The position numbers were made by a program, and so were the translations under genes. Source: Paenibacillus sp. FSL H8-0548 (GTDB lineage Bacteria; Bacillota; Bacilli; Paenibacillales; Paenibacillaceae). Taken from it: a stretch of 64,000 bases of DNA. This document shows positions 1 to 10,111 of the stretch, piece by piece; position 1 is the first letter of the stretch, and every line of letters begins with the position of its first letter. Below the pieces are notes generated by a model. That model did no database searches and was not told the origin of the DNA. It was given only the letters and a program-made list of their open reading frames with translations. The stretch lies in the NCBI RefSeq assembly GCF_038630985.1, contig NZ_CP152049.1, positions 1,507,501-1,571,500 on the forward strand, read 5' to 3'.

Positions 1-2296
<2,296 letters not shown>

Positions 2297-2412
2297 TAAA
2301 CACGTTTACTCGGACCCATACATCCGGTAGACAGCAGCAGAACAGGTTTTCAGCAAACCTAACTTTCGTATCCAGTTTTCAGGGCGCAACTTGCTTTGAA
2401 AGTGATTTATAT
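2297..2412. other. 23S-tRNA spacer without a 5S rRNA gene
   Basis: About 116 bases separate the end of the 23S gene from tRNA-Asn. They contain none of the conserved 5S rRNA features, and the space is barely long enough for one. The 5S gene usually found here is therefore absent or located elsewhere. Confidence 0.75.
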
Positions 2413-2488
2413 TCCCTGATAGCTCAGTTGGTAGAGCACTCGACTGTTAATCGAGTTGTCACAGGTTCGAGTCCTGTTCGGGGAGCCA
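2413..2488 (+). tRNA. tRNA-Asn (anticodon GTT)
   Basis: Full cloverleaf with a 7-bp acceptor stem (TCCCTGA with TCGGGGA), anticodon loop CTGTTAA and an encoded CCA end. First member of the tRNA array that follows the 23S gene. Confidence 0.96.
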
Positions 2489-2492
2489 TTAT

Positions 2493-2581
2493 AGAGAGGT
2501 GTCCGAGTGGTCGAAGGAGCACGATTGGAAATCGTGTAGGCTCAAAAGGTCTCGAGGGTTCGAATCCCTTCCTCTCTGCCA
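2493..2581 (+). tRNA. tRNA-Ser (anticodon GGA)
   Basis: The acceptor stem AGAGAGG pairs with CCTCTCT. The anticodon arm ACGAT/ATCGT carries GGA. The long variable arm is typical of a serine tRNA. CCA is encoded. Confidence 0.95.
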
Positions 2582-2585
2582 GTAA

Positions 2586-2660
2586 GGCCCGTTGGTCAAG
2601 TGGTTAAGACACCTCCCTTTCACGGAGGTAACAGGGGTTCGAGTCCCCTACGGGTCACCA
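2586..2660 (+). tRNA. tRNA-Glu (anticodon TTC)
   Basis: Acceptor stem GGCCCGT with ACGGGTC (one G-T pair), anticodon loop CTTTCAC and encoded CCA. It starts only four bases after tRNA-Ser. Confidence 0.96.
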
Positions 2661-2725
2661 ATAATTTCTAAAAAAATATTGACACAAAGAATGGCCTATG
2701 ATAAGATATAAAGGTCGCTCAACAT

Positions 2726-2801
2726 GGAGGATTAGCTCAGCTGGGAGAGCATCTGCCTTACAAGCAGAGGGTCGGCGGTTCGATCCCGTCATCCTCCACC
2801 A
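2726..2801 (+). tRNA. tRNA-Val (anticodon TAC)
   Basis: Acceptor stem GGAGGAT with ATCCTCC, anticodon loop CTTACAA and encoded CCA. The acceptor stem is identical to that of tRNA-Tyr later in the array. Confidence 0.96.
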
Positions 2802-2821
2802 TATTTCTTGATTATTAATGA

Positions 2822-2898
<77 letters not shown>

Positions 2899-2939
2899 AA
2901 AAAAAGTTTTAGCTATCGGTTAATTCCGAGATATGATGT

Positions 2940-3016
2940 GGAGCTGTGGTGTAGTGGCCCAACATGCCTGCCTGTCACGCAGGAGACCGCGGGTTCGAAT
3001 CCCGTCAGCTCCGCCA
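2940..3016 (+). tRNA. tRNA-Asp (anticodon GTC)
   Basis: Acceptor stem GGAGCTG with CAGCTCC, anticodon loop CTGTCAC and encoded CCA. Confidence 0.96.
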
Positions 3017-3030
3017 TTTAATCAACATCA

Positions 3031-3106
<76 letters not shown>

Positions 3107-3135
3107 TTTTTGTACGAGTAGTAATAAGTAAATAT

Positions 3136-3211
<76 letters not shown>

Positions 3212-3214
3212 TAT

Positions 3215-3299
3215 GGAGGATTAGTGAAGTGGCTAAACACGGCAGACTGTAAATCTGCTCTCTCTGAGTTCGGTGGTTCGAATCCATCATCCTCCACCA
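3215..3299 (+). tRNA. tRNA-Tyr (anticodon GTA)
   Basis: Acceptor stem GGAGGAT with ATCCTCC, anticodon loop CTGTAAA, a long variable arm as expected for bacterial tyrosine tRNA, and encoded CCA. It begins three bases after tRNA-Thr. Confidence 0.96.
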
Positions 3300-3308
3300 T
3301 TTTTCTTT

Positions 3309-3382
3309 AGGGGCATAGTTTAAAGGTAGAACAAAGGTCTCCAAAACCTTTGGTGTGGGTTCAATTCCTGCTGCCCCTGCCA
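3309..3382 (+). tRNA. tRNA-Trp (anticodon CCA)
   Basis: Acceptor stem AGGGGCA with TGCCCCT, anticodon loop CTCCAAA and encoded CCA. Confidence 0.96.
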
Positions 3383-3399
3383 ATTAAATAACTAAACGT

Positions 3400-3476
3400 G
3401 GCGGTCGTGGCGAAGTGGTTAACGCATCGGTTTGTGGATCCGACATTCGGGGGTTCAATTCCCCTCGATCGCCCCA
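3400..3476 (+). tRNA. tRNA-His (anticodon GTG)
   Basis: Acceptor stem GCGGTCG with CGATCGC plus the extra 5' G (3400) facing C73, the histidine-tRNA identity element. Anticodon loop TTGTGGA; CCA is encoded. Confidence 0.95.
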
Positions 3477-3507
3477 TTATTATTTAATTGTTTAGCAAAA
3501 AAAACGT

Positions 3508-3581
3508 TGGGGTTTAGCCAAGCGGTAAGGCAACGGACTTTGACTCCGTCATCTCAGGTTCGAATCCTGAATCCCCAGCCA
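3508..3581 (+). tRNA. tRNA-Gln (anticodon TTG)
   Basis: Anticodon loop CTTTGAC and encoded CCA. In the acceptor stem, TGGGGTT faces ATCCCCA, so position 6 faces position 67 as T-T. The other six pairs are canonical and the gene is otherwise intact. Confidence 0.94.
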
Positions 3582-3588
3582 TTTGTTT

Positions 3589-3663
3589 GCGGAAGTGGCT
3601 CAGCGGTAGAGCATCGCCTTGCCAAGGCGAGGGTCGCGGGTTCGATTCCCGTCTTCCGCTCCA
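3589..3663 (+). tRNA. tRNA-Gly (anticodon GCC)
   Basis: Acceptor stem GCGGAAG with CTTCCGC, anticodon loop TTGCCAA and encoded CCA. Confidence 0.96.
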
Positions 3664-3671
3664 TTTTTGTT

Positions 3672-3745
3672 GGCGCCATAGCCAAGTGGTAAGGCAGAGC
3701 TCTGCAAAAGCTCTACCCCCAGTTCGAGTCTGGGTGGCGCCTCCA
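3672..3745 (+). tRNA. tRNA-Cys (anticodon GCA)
   Basis: Acceptor stem GGCGCCA with TGGCGCC, anticodon loop CTGCAAA and encoded CCA. Confidence 0.96.
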
Positions 3746-3768
3746 CAAATTTTTAATGAACACTATAT

Positions 3769-3845
3769 GTGCCCTTAGCTCAGCTGGATAGAGCGTTTGA
3801 CTACGAATCAAAAGGCCAGGAGTTCGAATCTCTTAGGGCACGCCA
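3769..3845 (+). tRNA. tRNA-Arg (anticodon ACG)
   Basis: Acceptor stem GTGCCCT with AGGGCAC, anticodon loop CTACGAA (ACG, read as inosine after deamination in bacteria) and encoded CCA. Confidence 0.96.
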
Positions 3846-3868
3846 TTTTTTGAAAATAAATACGATAT

Positions 3869-3950
3869 GCCGATGTGGCGGAATGGCAGACGCGCGCGAC
3901 TCAAAATCGTGAGGGAAACCGTGGAGGTTCGAGTCCTCTCATCGGCACCA
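3869..3950 (+). tRNA. tRNA-Leu (anticodon CAA)
   Basis: Acceptor stem GCCGATG with CATCGGC, anticodon loop CTCAAAA and encoded CCA. Last gene of the array; a terminator follows within 15 bases. Confidence 0.93.
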
Positions 3951-3963
3951 ATTAATCTAACGC

Positions 3964-4000
3964 AAGCTCTTAAGATCAATTTGATCTTAGGAGCTTTTTT
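3964..4000 (+). terminator. Terminator of the rRNA-tRNA transcription unit
   Basis: A long imperfect hairpin, AAGCTC-TAAGATCAA against TTGATCTTA-GAGCTT, is followed by a T run. It lies 14 bases after the last tRNA and ends the array. Confidence 0.9.
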
Positions 4001-4006
4001 GTGTTT

Positions 4007-4295
4007 TATAGGAAACTATACATTCTCCGAACCAGTCGATAACGATGCTGCGGCAGCAGTGAGAGAGCAGATAACGAAAGCTAACGGAAGCCAGAGACGC
4101 TAAAGTTGCATTTTGGATTAGCGCTACATTTTAACGGAAGTGGGAGACGCTATTACGCAGAAATGAAGCGAGATCGGGCATGTAGGGTACAAATAGAGGC
4201 GAGTGTTTCCGTTAGAATCTAGAAACGAACAATAAAGGAGATTTAGCGTCTGTGGTTTCCGTTAGAAGGTTGAGCTGATGCGTCTGCGATTTCCA
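4007..4295. repeat. 289-bp dispersed palindromic repeat, copy 1
   Basis: Nearly the same 289 bases occur at 28196-28484 in the same orientation. Both copies start with TATAGGAAACTAT and end with GTCTGCGATTTCCA. Inside, a unit beginning TAACGGAA occurs twice forward (4082 and 4132) and twice inverted (ending near 4216 and 4264). The outer pair is almost perfectly complementary over 22 bases, and the inner pair more loosely. The transcript could fold into one long nested hairpin. No convincing reading frame covers it, and no target-site duplication could be recognised by eye. Confidence 0.85.
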
Positions 4296-4316
4296 ATCAC
4301 CCGTAAGGGTGATTTT
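4295..4316 (+). other. Short terminator-like hairpin
   Basis: A perfect 8-bp stem, AATCACCC/GGGTGATT, with loop GTAA and a short T run, sits exactly at the end of the 289-bp repeat. It could act as a weak intrinsic terminator. Confidence 0.45.
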
Positions 4317-4370
4317 GTTCAAATATAGGAAAGTATATCATTTTGCATACATTCTCTATATTTCTCTGGA

Positions 4371-4413
4371 ATGAAACGCGCTACCGCCATAAGGACGGCG
4401 ACAGCCGTTTCAT
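4371..4413. other. Imperfect hairpin ATGAAACG...CGTTTCAT
   Basis: A perfect 8-bp outer stem encloses a GC-rich inner stem (CGCC with GGCG). A T-rich stretch follows. It lies in the otherwise gene-free stretch 3951-4662 and could be a terminator or another small repeat unit. Confidence 0.4.
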
Positions 4414-4540
4414 CTTGTATTTTATTGTGTTTGAATTTTTTTTATAATCGACTATTTACAACTTAATGAATACAGTGTACCATTTAACTAACACACAGGT
4501 ACACGGTGGATGAAAATAATTAAACACCTATTATGAGATC

Positions 4541-4613
4541 TATATAAGTTGAACTTAAAAAATGATCTACTCGCGCAGCGCCCACAACGTAAATTTCCAG
4601 TTCAACTTGTATA
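4541..4613. repeat. Inverted repeat upstream of the gntR-type gene
   Basis: Arms 4541-4555 and 4599-4613 (TATATAAGTTGAACT against AGTTCAACTTGTATA) match at 13 of 15 positions, with a 43-base centre. The element ends about 50 bases before the regulator gene. It could be an operator pair, a leader stem-loop or a small repeat. The rest of 4414-4540 shows nothing recognisable. Confidence 0.5.
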
Positions 4614-4662
4614 GGAAAGATTCTCTGATTAAAGTGGGGATCTAGAAGGGAGTAGTGAAATT

Positions 4663-5037
4663 ATGAGTATTGAATTCGATAATAATATGCCGATCTATTT
4701 GCAAATCATGAACTATATAAAAAAAGAAATTATTATCGGGAATCTTAAGGCCGGTGATAAAATACCAGCGGTACGGGAATTGGCGCTACAACTGCAAATT
4801 AATCCGAATACGGTGCAGCGTACCTTTCAAGAGCTCGAACGTGAGCAAATTGTAGAAACAAGGCGGGGGCTTGGCCGATATGTGACTAGCGAGGAGTCGA
4901 AGATTATGGAGATCAAGAAGGAAATGGCGGGCGAATTGCTCGGTCGATTTATCCAAGGGATGCAGGAGCTTGGTTTTGCCAGCAACGATATCGTAACGAT
5001 CGTTAGCCAGGCTGTGGAAAAGAATGATACCGAATAG
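4663..5037 (+). CDS. GntR-family transcriptional regulator, YtrA type
   Basis: A 124-residue DNA-binding repressor. The N-terminal winged-helix domain (residues about 8-75) has the GntR signature: PIYLQIMNYIKKEI, then RELALQLQINPNTVQR, then GLGRYV. Only some 45 residues follow, so it belongs to the short YtrA subfamily, whose members usually repress the ABC transporter genes next to them. The site AAGGGAG precedes the ATG. The ABC ATPase gene starts 13 bases after the stop, so the gene is first in a three-gene operon and probably autoregulated. The effector is unknown; in related systems it is often an antibiotic or envelope stress. Confidence 0.92.
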   Translation: MSIEFDNNMPIYLQIMNYIKKEIIIGNLKAGDKIPAVRELALQLQINPNTVQRTFQELEREQIVETRRGLGRYVTSEESKIMEIKKEMAGELLGRFIQGMQELGFASNDIVTIVSQAVEKNDTE

Positions 5038-5050
5038 GAGTGAAACAAGC

Positions 5051-5749
5051 GTGGAAAATATTTTGCAGCTGACTAATGTATCCAAGTCTTATGCAGGAAA
5101 AAAAGCATTAAATGATGTATCCATTACGTTACAGCCTGGAAAAATTATCGGTCTCTTAGGGAGCAATGGCAGCGGTAAGAGTACATTAATGAAAATTGCT
5201 GCAGGTCTTATTCATCCTACAGCCGGTGCCGTTAAGGTAGGGGGACAGCTAGTAGGGAGAGAAACCAAAGCATTTACCTCATTTATGCCTGATAAGCCTT
5301 TAACGGAAAATTGGATGCGTGTTAAAGATGCTATTGATTTTTACAGAGACTTTTATCCAGATTTCGACAGTGGCAAAGCAAAGGAAATGCTTGAGTTTAT
5401 GAAGCTGGATATGAACAATCGTGTGAGCTCTTTATCTAAAGGCATGAATGAGCGATTACAGCTAACCCTTACCTTGTCTCGCAATGCAAAGCTTTATTTG
5501 CTTGATGAGCCGATCGGCGGAGTAGACCCCGTTGCCAGAGCGAAAATATTAGATGCCATTGTGAACTATTTCCATGAGGAAAGCAGCCTGATTGTATCGA
5601 CTCATCTCGTACGTGATATAGAGCGAATCTTTGATGAGGTTGTGTTTCTACGTGAGGGAAGAATCGTGCTGCATGATGAAGTGGAAAATCTTCGCACCGC
5701 TCATGGGAAAAGTGTGGATGAAATGTTCAAGGAGGTGTTTGGAGAATGA
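5051..5749 (+). CDS. ABC transporter ATP-binding protein
   Basis: A 232-residue ATPase with Walker A GSNGSGKST, signature motif LSKGMNERLQL (K replaces the usual second G) and Walker B LYLLDEPIGGVDP. It would energise the membrane protein encoded next. A GTG at 5051 is preferred as start because AGGAG lies ten bases upstream. An in-frame ATG at 5024 lies inside the preceding gene and has no ribosome binding site. The signature and the gene order regulator-ATPase-permease fit exporter-type transporters of the YtrB class. The transported compound cannot be told. Confidence 0.9.
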   Translation: MENILQLTNVSKSYAGKKALNDVSITLQPGKIIGLLGSNGSGKSTLMKIAAGLIHPTAGAVKVGGQLVGRETKAFTSFMPDKPLTENWMRVKDAIDFYRDFYPDFDSGKAKEMLEFMKLDMNNRVSSLSKGMNERLQLTLTLSRNAKLYLLDEPIGGVDPVARAKILDAIVNYFHEESSLIVSTHLVRDIERIFDEVVFLREGRIVLHDEVENLRTAHGKSVDEMFKEVFGE

Positions 5750-6492
5750 TGAAGCTGCTGAAATATGACTGGAAACGAAGCAACGATGGTATTCTCAGCA
5801 CACTTGCAATATTGATCATTTTGGAAGCAGCACTCAGTATAACAGGCTCCTTGAGAAATTGGGATGAAGTGCTCGTTATTCCGCTGAGTATTTTCGGTTA
5901 TATTATGGTGATGCTCATGCTGTTCATCCATTGCTGCAAGACGTTTGACGGTAATATTAAGTCTTTCAGCCGCAGGCTGCTGCCGCTTCATCCCATCCAA
6001 GGGATTGGGGCATCGATTGTACTCAGCTGGATTGTGTGGATATTGGTTACAGCAATTGCAGCCATTCATTTTCTGCTTTATAGCGTGTTCCTAGATATAA
6101 ATATAAGTGAGTACGTTGAGTTTACAGGGTGGGGCTGGTTTAGCGTTATCTTAACTGGAATATGGTCATACACTGCTGCAATTATAGCTATTCTTGCTTC
6201 AATTACAGTTGCACGCAGCTTTCGTATTAAGCGCTCTGCTTGGATAGGTATCGTCTTTTTCTTCGCAGTACAAAGCTTTGCTGTATGGATTGATCATCTG
6301 CTATTTAATCAAGATGAGTCGTCATTCGGTATTATTTCGTTAAATAGCACTGATGCAGGGTTGAACAGTATTTCTTTAGGTTCTTCGTTTAATACGGATT
6401 TTTTATTCGGACCATTTCTGCTGGACCTAGTCATTACCGCAAGTCTTTTAACATTGATGATATATTTGTTAAATAAGAAAGTGGAGCTTTAA
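5746..6492 (+). CDS. ABC transporter membrane protein
   Basis: A 248-residue protein with about six hydrophobic segments (around residues 19-35, 45-65, 85-110, 130-160, 165-190 and 215-240). It has no solute-binding or ATPase motifs. It overlaps the ATPase gene by four bases (ATGA), which implies translational coupling, so it is the permease half of the same transporter. A second ATG three bases in is equally possible. The sequence is not distinctive enough to name a family. A hairpin terminator follows at 6509. Confidence 0.8.
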   Translation: MMKLLKYDWKRSNDGILSTLAILIILEAALSITGSLRNWDEVLVIPLSIFGYIMVMLMLFIHCCKTFDGNIKSFSRRLLPLHPIQGIGASIVLSWIVWILVTAIAAIHFLLYSVFLDINISEYVEFTGWGWFSVILTGIWSYTAAIIAILASITVARSFRIKRSAWIGIVFFFAVQSFAVWIDHLLFNQDESSFGIISLNSTDAGLNSISLGSSFNTDFLFGPFLLDLVITASLLTLMIYLLNKKVEL

Positions 6493-6508
6493 GGCTAAAT
6501 AGAGAAAT

Positions 6509-6555
6509 GGCATATTAGGATTCCTTTAATGGGGACTCTGATATGTCTTTTTTTT
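6509..6555 (+). terminator. Terminator after the GntR-ABC operon
   Basis: An imperfect hairpin, GGCATATTAGG paired with CTGATATGTC, is followed by eight or more T residues. It separates this operon from the sensor kinase gene. Confidence 0.85.
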
Positions 6556-6564
6556 ATGATGTTA

Positions 6565-6578
6565 AGAAAACGCTTTAA
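6565..6578 (+). promoter_or_regulatory. cre-like site (weak)
   Basis: AGAAAACGCTTTAA fits the catabolite-responsive element consensus TGWAANCGNTNWCA at 12 of 14 positions. Control by CcpA would suit a sugar-uptake locus, but two mismatches make this tentative. Confidence 0.35.
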
Positions 6579-6581
6579 ATG

Positions 6582-6609
6582 GTAGTATTAGAGATATTCT
6601 GAATACTAC
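6582..6609 (+). promoter_or_regulatory. Inverted repeat directly before the kinase ribosome binding site
   Basis: GTAGTATT at 6582-6589 and AATACTAC at 6602-6609 are perfectly complementary, with a 12-base centre. The site AGGGGG begins two bases after the repeat. It may be a regulator operator or a leader hairpin. Confidence 0.5.
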
Positions 6610-6626
6610 TAGGGGGAAATGAAGGC

Positions 6627-8378
6627 GTGAGGTTCAGCAAATCGATTAGAGCTCGACTGGTAATCGGGTTTATGGCAGTTATGCTGCCGGTTGTTATTTA
6701 TATGCTGATCAATAACAGCTACTCGCGTGATATTGTTCGAGAGAAGGTCTCTGAAACCTACCGAAATACGCTCGATATTTATGTAGGGCAGACGGACAAC
6801 AATTTATCGCAAATTAATGATTATCTTTATAAAATGTCAGTGCTGGATTCAGATGTCGGTCTGCTTATGTCCTATCCGATGGAGAATGATGGCTACACAC
6901 TGACGAAAATTAGAATTGACTCCAAGCTTAACCGGGATGTTGGCGTTTATAATATTATCGACGCTGTATTCTTGTATCATAAGGACGATATTATATTCGG
7001 AACAAACAGCATATATAATGATACGAAAAAAATCATTAAGACTCACATGGATAACATGACGACCGAGGAAAATTTGATGATGAACGATCAGCACAGTTGG
7101 GAGGTAAGAGCCGATAATCGCATGCCTGGGACATATTTTCTAATTAACTTTATAAAGGTTGCTGATGGTCTTTTTGTCGGAGCGATGATAAAGGTACAGG
7201 ATATTAACAAAATGCTGTCTATTCAATGGAGCGATGGTGACATCGGTCATAATGGCATTTATTTGCGCGACGGCGATCGGCTAACCCAGTCACTAACGGA
7301 GAATCTGGCACCGCTAAATCTCAGCTATCAAATTTCGGATATGCCCTATGAGTCCTTGACGGATCGGAAGACAGGGAAGTCCTATCTTGTGATGAACAGA
7401 ATGAGCGATATGGTAAATATCGCATACCGTGTTGTCATCCCAGAGGAAACGCTGCTGCGCAATCTATTGTTCTTTAGAAATGCAACGTTAATCGCCCCGA
7501 TCGGTTTTTTAGCCATTTTGCTTATTTATTTGTTCTTTATGAGAAATATGCTGTTTAAACCGCTGACTGAGCTCATTTTAGGAATGAAGAAAATTTCTCT
7601 TGGGATGCTCGATGTGAGACTCAAAAAGAATAAAACTTTAGAGTTCGAGTTTCTTGGCAATACCTTCAACATTATGGCGGAACAGATCAAAACGTTAAAA
7701 ATCGATGTGTATGAGGAGCAGCTTCGAGTGAAGCAGGGGGAGCTTAAGCAGCTTCAGGCTCAGATTAATCCGCACTTCTATATGAACAGTCTAAATATTA
7801 TTTATAATCTAGCTGCACTGGGCGATACCGAATCGGTGAAAAAGATGTCGCTGCATCTCGCTGATTATTTTCGATTTATTATGAAGGCAAATCGGGACAC
7901 GATCATGCTTAAGGAAGAGCTGCTTCATATCGAAAATTATATGACGATCCAAAAAATCCGCTTTCCGGGTAAGCTTGAATGTATCTTCAATGGTATGGAT
8001 GACGTATTGGATTATCCTATAGCGGCATTAACTGTCCAACCGTTTGTGGAAAATTCGATTATTCATGGGTTTAAAAATAGGCGTCAGCTGTTCCAAATTA
8101 ATATAACGGCAGAGATGTCTGATGAGAATGAGTTTTCTCTTACCATTAGCGATAATGGAGTAGGCTTTAGCGCCGAGGTGCTGTCAAAGCTGCAGCGCAT
8201 GGAGCCTTTACAAGAAGGCGAAACCAGCAGGCTTGGCATCATGAACGTAATCCATCGGCTTCAGCTGCTGTATGGCGAGAAGACATCGATTACGTTCCGT
8301 AATCAAACGGAGGGCAGTGGTGCCATTATTGTTATTGTATTTCCAAAGCTGATGGAGGGCGGGAAAGCCATTGTATAA
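6627..8378 (+). CDS. YesM-type sensor histidine kinase
   Basis: A 583-residue membrane kinase, probably a sensor for extracellular carbohydrate. A transmembrane helix (about 10-28) leads into an extracellular sensing region (about 30-285). A second helix (about 286-306), HAMP linker, His_kinase domain and HATPase domain follow. The phosphoacceptor is His383 in QINPHFYMNSL; ATP-binding boxes VENSIIHGF and DNGVGF are present. The start is a GTG at 6627, ten bases after AGGGGG; the nearby ATG at 6619 is out of frame and closed at once. It overlaps the response regulator gene by eight bases. It should phosphorylate that regulator to control the adjoining importer. Confidence 0.94.
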   Translation: MRFSKSIRARLVIGFMAVMLPVVIYMLINNSYSRDIVREKVSETYRNTLDIYVGQTDNNLSQINDYLYKMSVLDSDVGLLMSYPMENDGYTLTKIRIDSKLNRDVGVYNIIDAVFLYHKDDIIFGTNSIYNDTKKIIKTHMDNMTTEENLMMNDQHSWEVRADNRMPGTYFLINFIKVADGLFVGAMIKVQDINKMLSIQWSDGDIGHNGIYLRDGDRLTQSLTENLAPLNLSYQISDMPYESLTDRKTGKSYLVMNRMSDMVNIAYRVVIPEETLLRNLLFFRNATLIAPIGFLAILLIYLFFMRNMLFKPLTELILGMKKISLGMLDVRLKKNKTLEFEFLGNTFNIMAEQIKTLKIDVYEEQLRVKQGELKQLQAQINPHFYMNSLNIIYNLAALGDTESVKKMSLHLADYFRFIMKANRDTIMLKEELLHIENYMTIQKIRFPGKLECIFNGMDDVLDYPIAALTVQPFVENSIIHGFKNRRQLFQINITAEMSDENEFSLTISDNGVGFSAEVLSKLQRMEPLQEGETSRLGIMNVIHRLQLLYGEKTSITFRNQTEGSGAIIVIVFPKLMEGGKAIV

Positions 8379-9984
8379 TTTATTGGTTGTAGATGATGAG
8401 GAAATTGCGATTCGTGGCGTCGTAGAGGGGATTGATTGGTCGACGCTGCCCATTGCTAATATTTACACGGCAATTGATGCGGAGGAAGCGCAATTGCTGC
8501 TGACAGAGCATAAGATCCATGTTATGTTATCGGATATTGATATGCCAAACCAGAGTGGAATCGAATTGCTGGGGTGGGTCAATGAGCACTCTCCATCAAG
8601 TGTAACGATCTTTCTGACAGGACATGCGGATTTCAAATATGCCCAGCAAGCGGTTCAGCTCGACTGCTTCGATTATTTGCTCAAGCCTATTGATCATAGC
8701 GCATTAAAGGCTTGTGTAAACGAAGCACTGAACAAGGTTCGTGAAATGGACGAACTGGAAAAAATACGCGGTACATATAGCTTGTTTTATGAGCAGTGGA
8801 GCAAGCAGCGTCCCATCTTAATCGAACGATTCTGGCAGGATGTGATCCACTACAGGATCTCGGCAGCACCCGAGCAGCTAGAAGCTGCTATGCAAAACTA
8901 TGCATTGCCGCTGCAAGCTGACAGTCAGCTTCGCATCATACTTATTAGCATTGAGCAGTGGCGTGAGGAATGGTCCGCTCGCGATGAGGAAATTATGACA
9001 TACGGAATCAAAAATGCAGCCGAGGAGCTTGTGCTTCAGGGCGATCCAGGTCATATCGTGCAGGATGGCAGCGGCATTATGTATGTGTTGTTTTACAGCT
9101 TACCCTCTAGGGATGAGATCTCGCCAGAGGTGATTGCTGAACGCTGCAACAGCTTTATTCAGCAGTGCAGAGGGATGCTGCATTGTCAGCTGTCCTGCTA
9201 TATCGGAGAGATAACAGAGGCGACGCGTCTTCGTACAGCTGTACAAGCGCTGCTATCGTTGGAGCGCTGCAATGTAAGCGAAACATGCGCTGTTATTATG
9301 GAGCGAAACCATTTGCCAAATCAGGGGCAGAGCGGTCTGACGCCAACGCCTTTTTCCGATTGGGCATTATTGCTTGAGTCGGGCAAGCAGACGGAATTGT
9401 CACTTCGAATAGATGAGTGTTTCGATCAAATGCAGGAAAGCAAAGTAGATTATACATTTATGGCTTCGTTTTATTATGGTTTTATGAATATGCTATTTCA
9501 ATGGCTCAATAAAAAATCAGTGCAAATGACAGATGTATTTATGAATAAAGAGTGGGAGGTTGGGGAGAACGTTCTTAAATCATTGCCTAGAATGAGAACG
9601 TGGTCACAGCAGCTATGTTTGCAAATTACGGAATACGCCGGCCAAAACGGTAAGGATGTTTCTCAGGTAGTAGGGAAAGTACAGCGTTATATGGAGGAGC
9701 ATCTTGGAGAGGAATTCAGCCGTGAGCATGCGGCTGAGGAGGTTTACTTGAATCCGGCGTATTTGTCTCGTCTATTCCGAAGAGAGACCGGTTTCTCCTT
9801 AACGGATTATTTGGTGCGATTGCGTATTACGAAGGCGAAAGCTGAGCTCGAGAAGACGAATAATCGGGTTAGTGATGTTGCGTTAAACGTAGGTTATGCC
9901 AACTTCTCGCATTTCTCTAAGCTATTTAAAAAGATGACCGGCTTGACGCCGCAGGAATATCGCAAAAAGTATCAGGATGTATAA
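8371..9984 (+). CDS. YesN-type response regulator with AraC DNA-binding domain
   Basis: A 537-residue regulator. The N-terminal receiver (1-120) has VVDDEE, phosphoacceptor Asp55 in MLSDIDMP, and the conserved T (FLTGH) and K (LLKPID). A long middle region of about 300 residues is typical of YesN proteins. The C-terminal AraC domain (about 435-535) ends with SHFSKLFKKMTGLTPQEYR. The start is a TTG at 8371 overlapping the kinase stop, with GGAGG 12 bases upstream. It probably activates the permease and binding-protein genes just downstream in response to the partner kinase. Confidence 0.94.
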   Translation: MYNLLVVDDEEIAIRGVVEGIDWSTLPIANIYTAIDAEEAQLLLTEHKIHVMLSDIDMPNQSGIELLGWVNEHSPSSVTIFLTGHADFKYAQQAVQLDCFDYLLKPIDHSALKACVNEALNKVREMDELEKIRGTYSLFYEQWSKQRPILIERFWQDVIHYRISAAPEQLEAAMQNYALPLQADSQLRIILISIEQWREEWSARDEEIMTYGIKNAAEELVLQGDPGHIVQDGSGIMYVLFYSLPSRDEISPEVIAERCNSFIQQCRGMLHCQLSCYIGEITEATRLRTAVQALLSLERCNVSETCAVIMERNHLPNQGQSGLTPTPFSDWALLLESGKQTELSLRIDECFDQMQESKVDYTFMASFYYGFMNMLFQWLNKKSVQMTDVFMNKEWEVGENVLKSLPRMRTWSQQLCLQITEYAGQNGKDVSQVVGKVQRYMEEHLGEEFSREHAAEEVYLNPAYLSRLFRRETGFSLTDYLVRLRITKAKAELEKTNNRVSDVALNVGYANFSHFSKLFKKMTGLTPQEYRKKYQDV

Positions 9985-10018
9985 AGGAGAAGTCACCGTA
10001 CCGTTAATATAGTCACGG

Positions 10019-10047
10019 CGCCGACAGATGTCGGCGTCTTTTTTTTA
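10019..10047 (+). terminator. Terminator after the response regulator
   Basis: A perfect 7-bp stem, CGCCGAC/GTCGGCG, with loop AGAT is followed by a long T run. It ends the two-component transcript, so the permease genes need their own promoter or read-through. Confidence 0.92.
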
Positions 10048-10111
10048 TACAATAAGTTCAAGAAAGAAACAAGTAAACAAAAAGAGACCTAGAAAGAGGA
10101 GGGGGAAGGCG

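Noticed and set aside
4081..4265. Regularly repeated TAACGGAA units as a possible CRISPR array
   Set aside because: Only four units in alternating orientation, with no uniform spacers and no cas genes; it is an inverted-repeat element instead.
10028..10111. Longer N-terminus for the permease at 10112
   Set aside because: The ATG at 10028 lies inside the terminator hairpin and T run and has no ribosome binding site.
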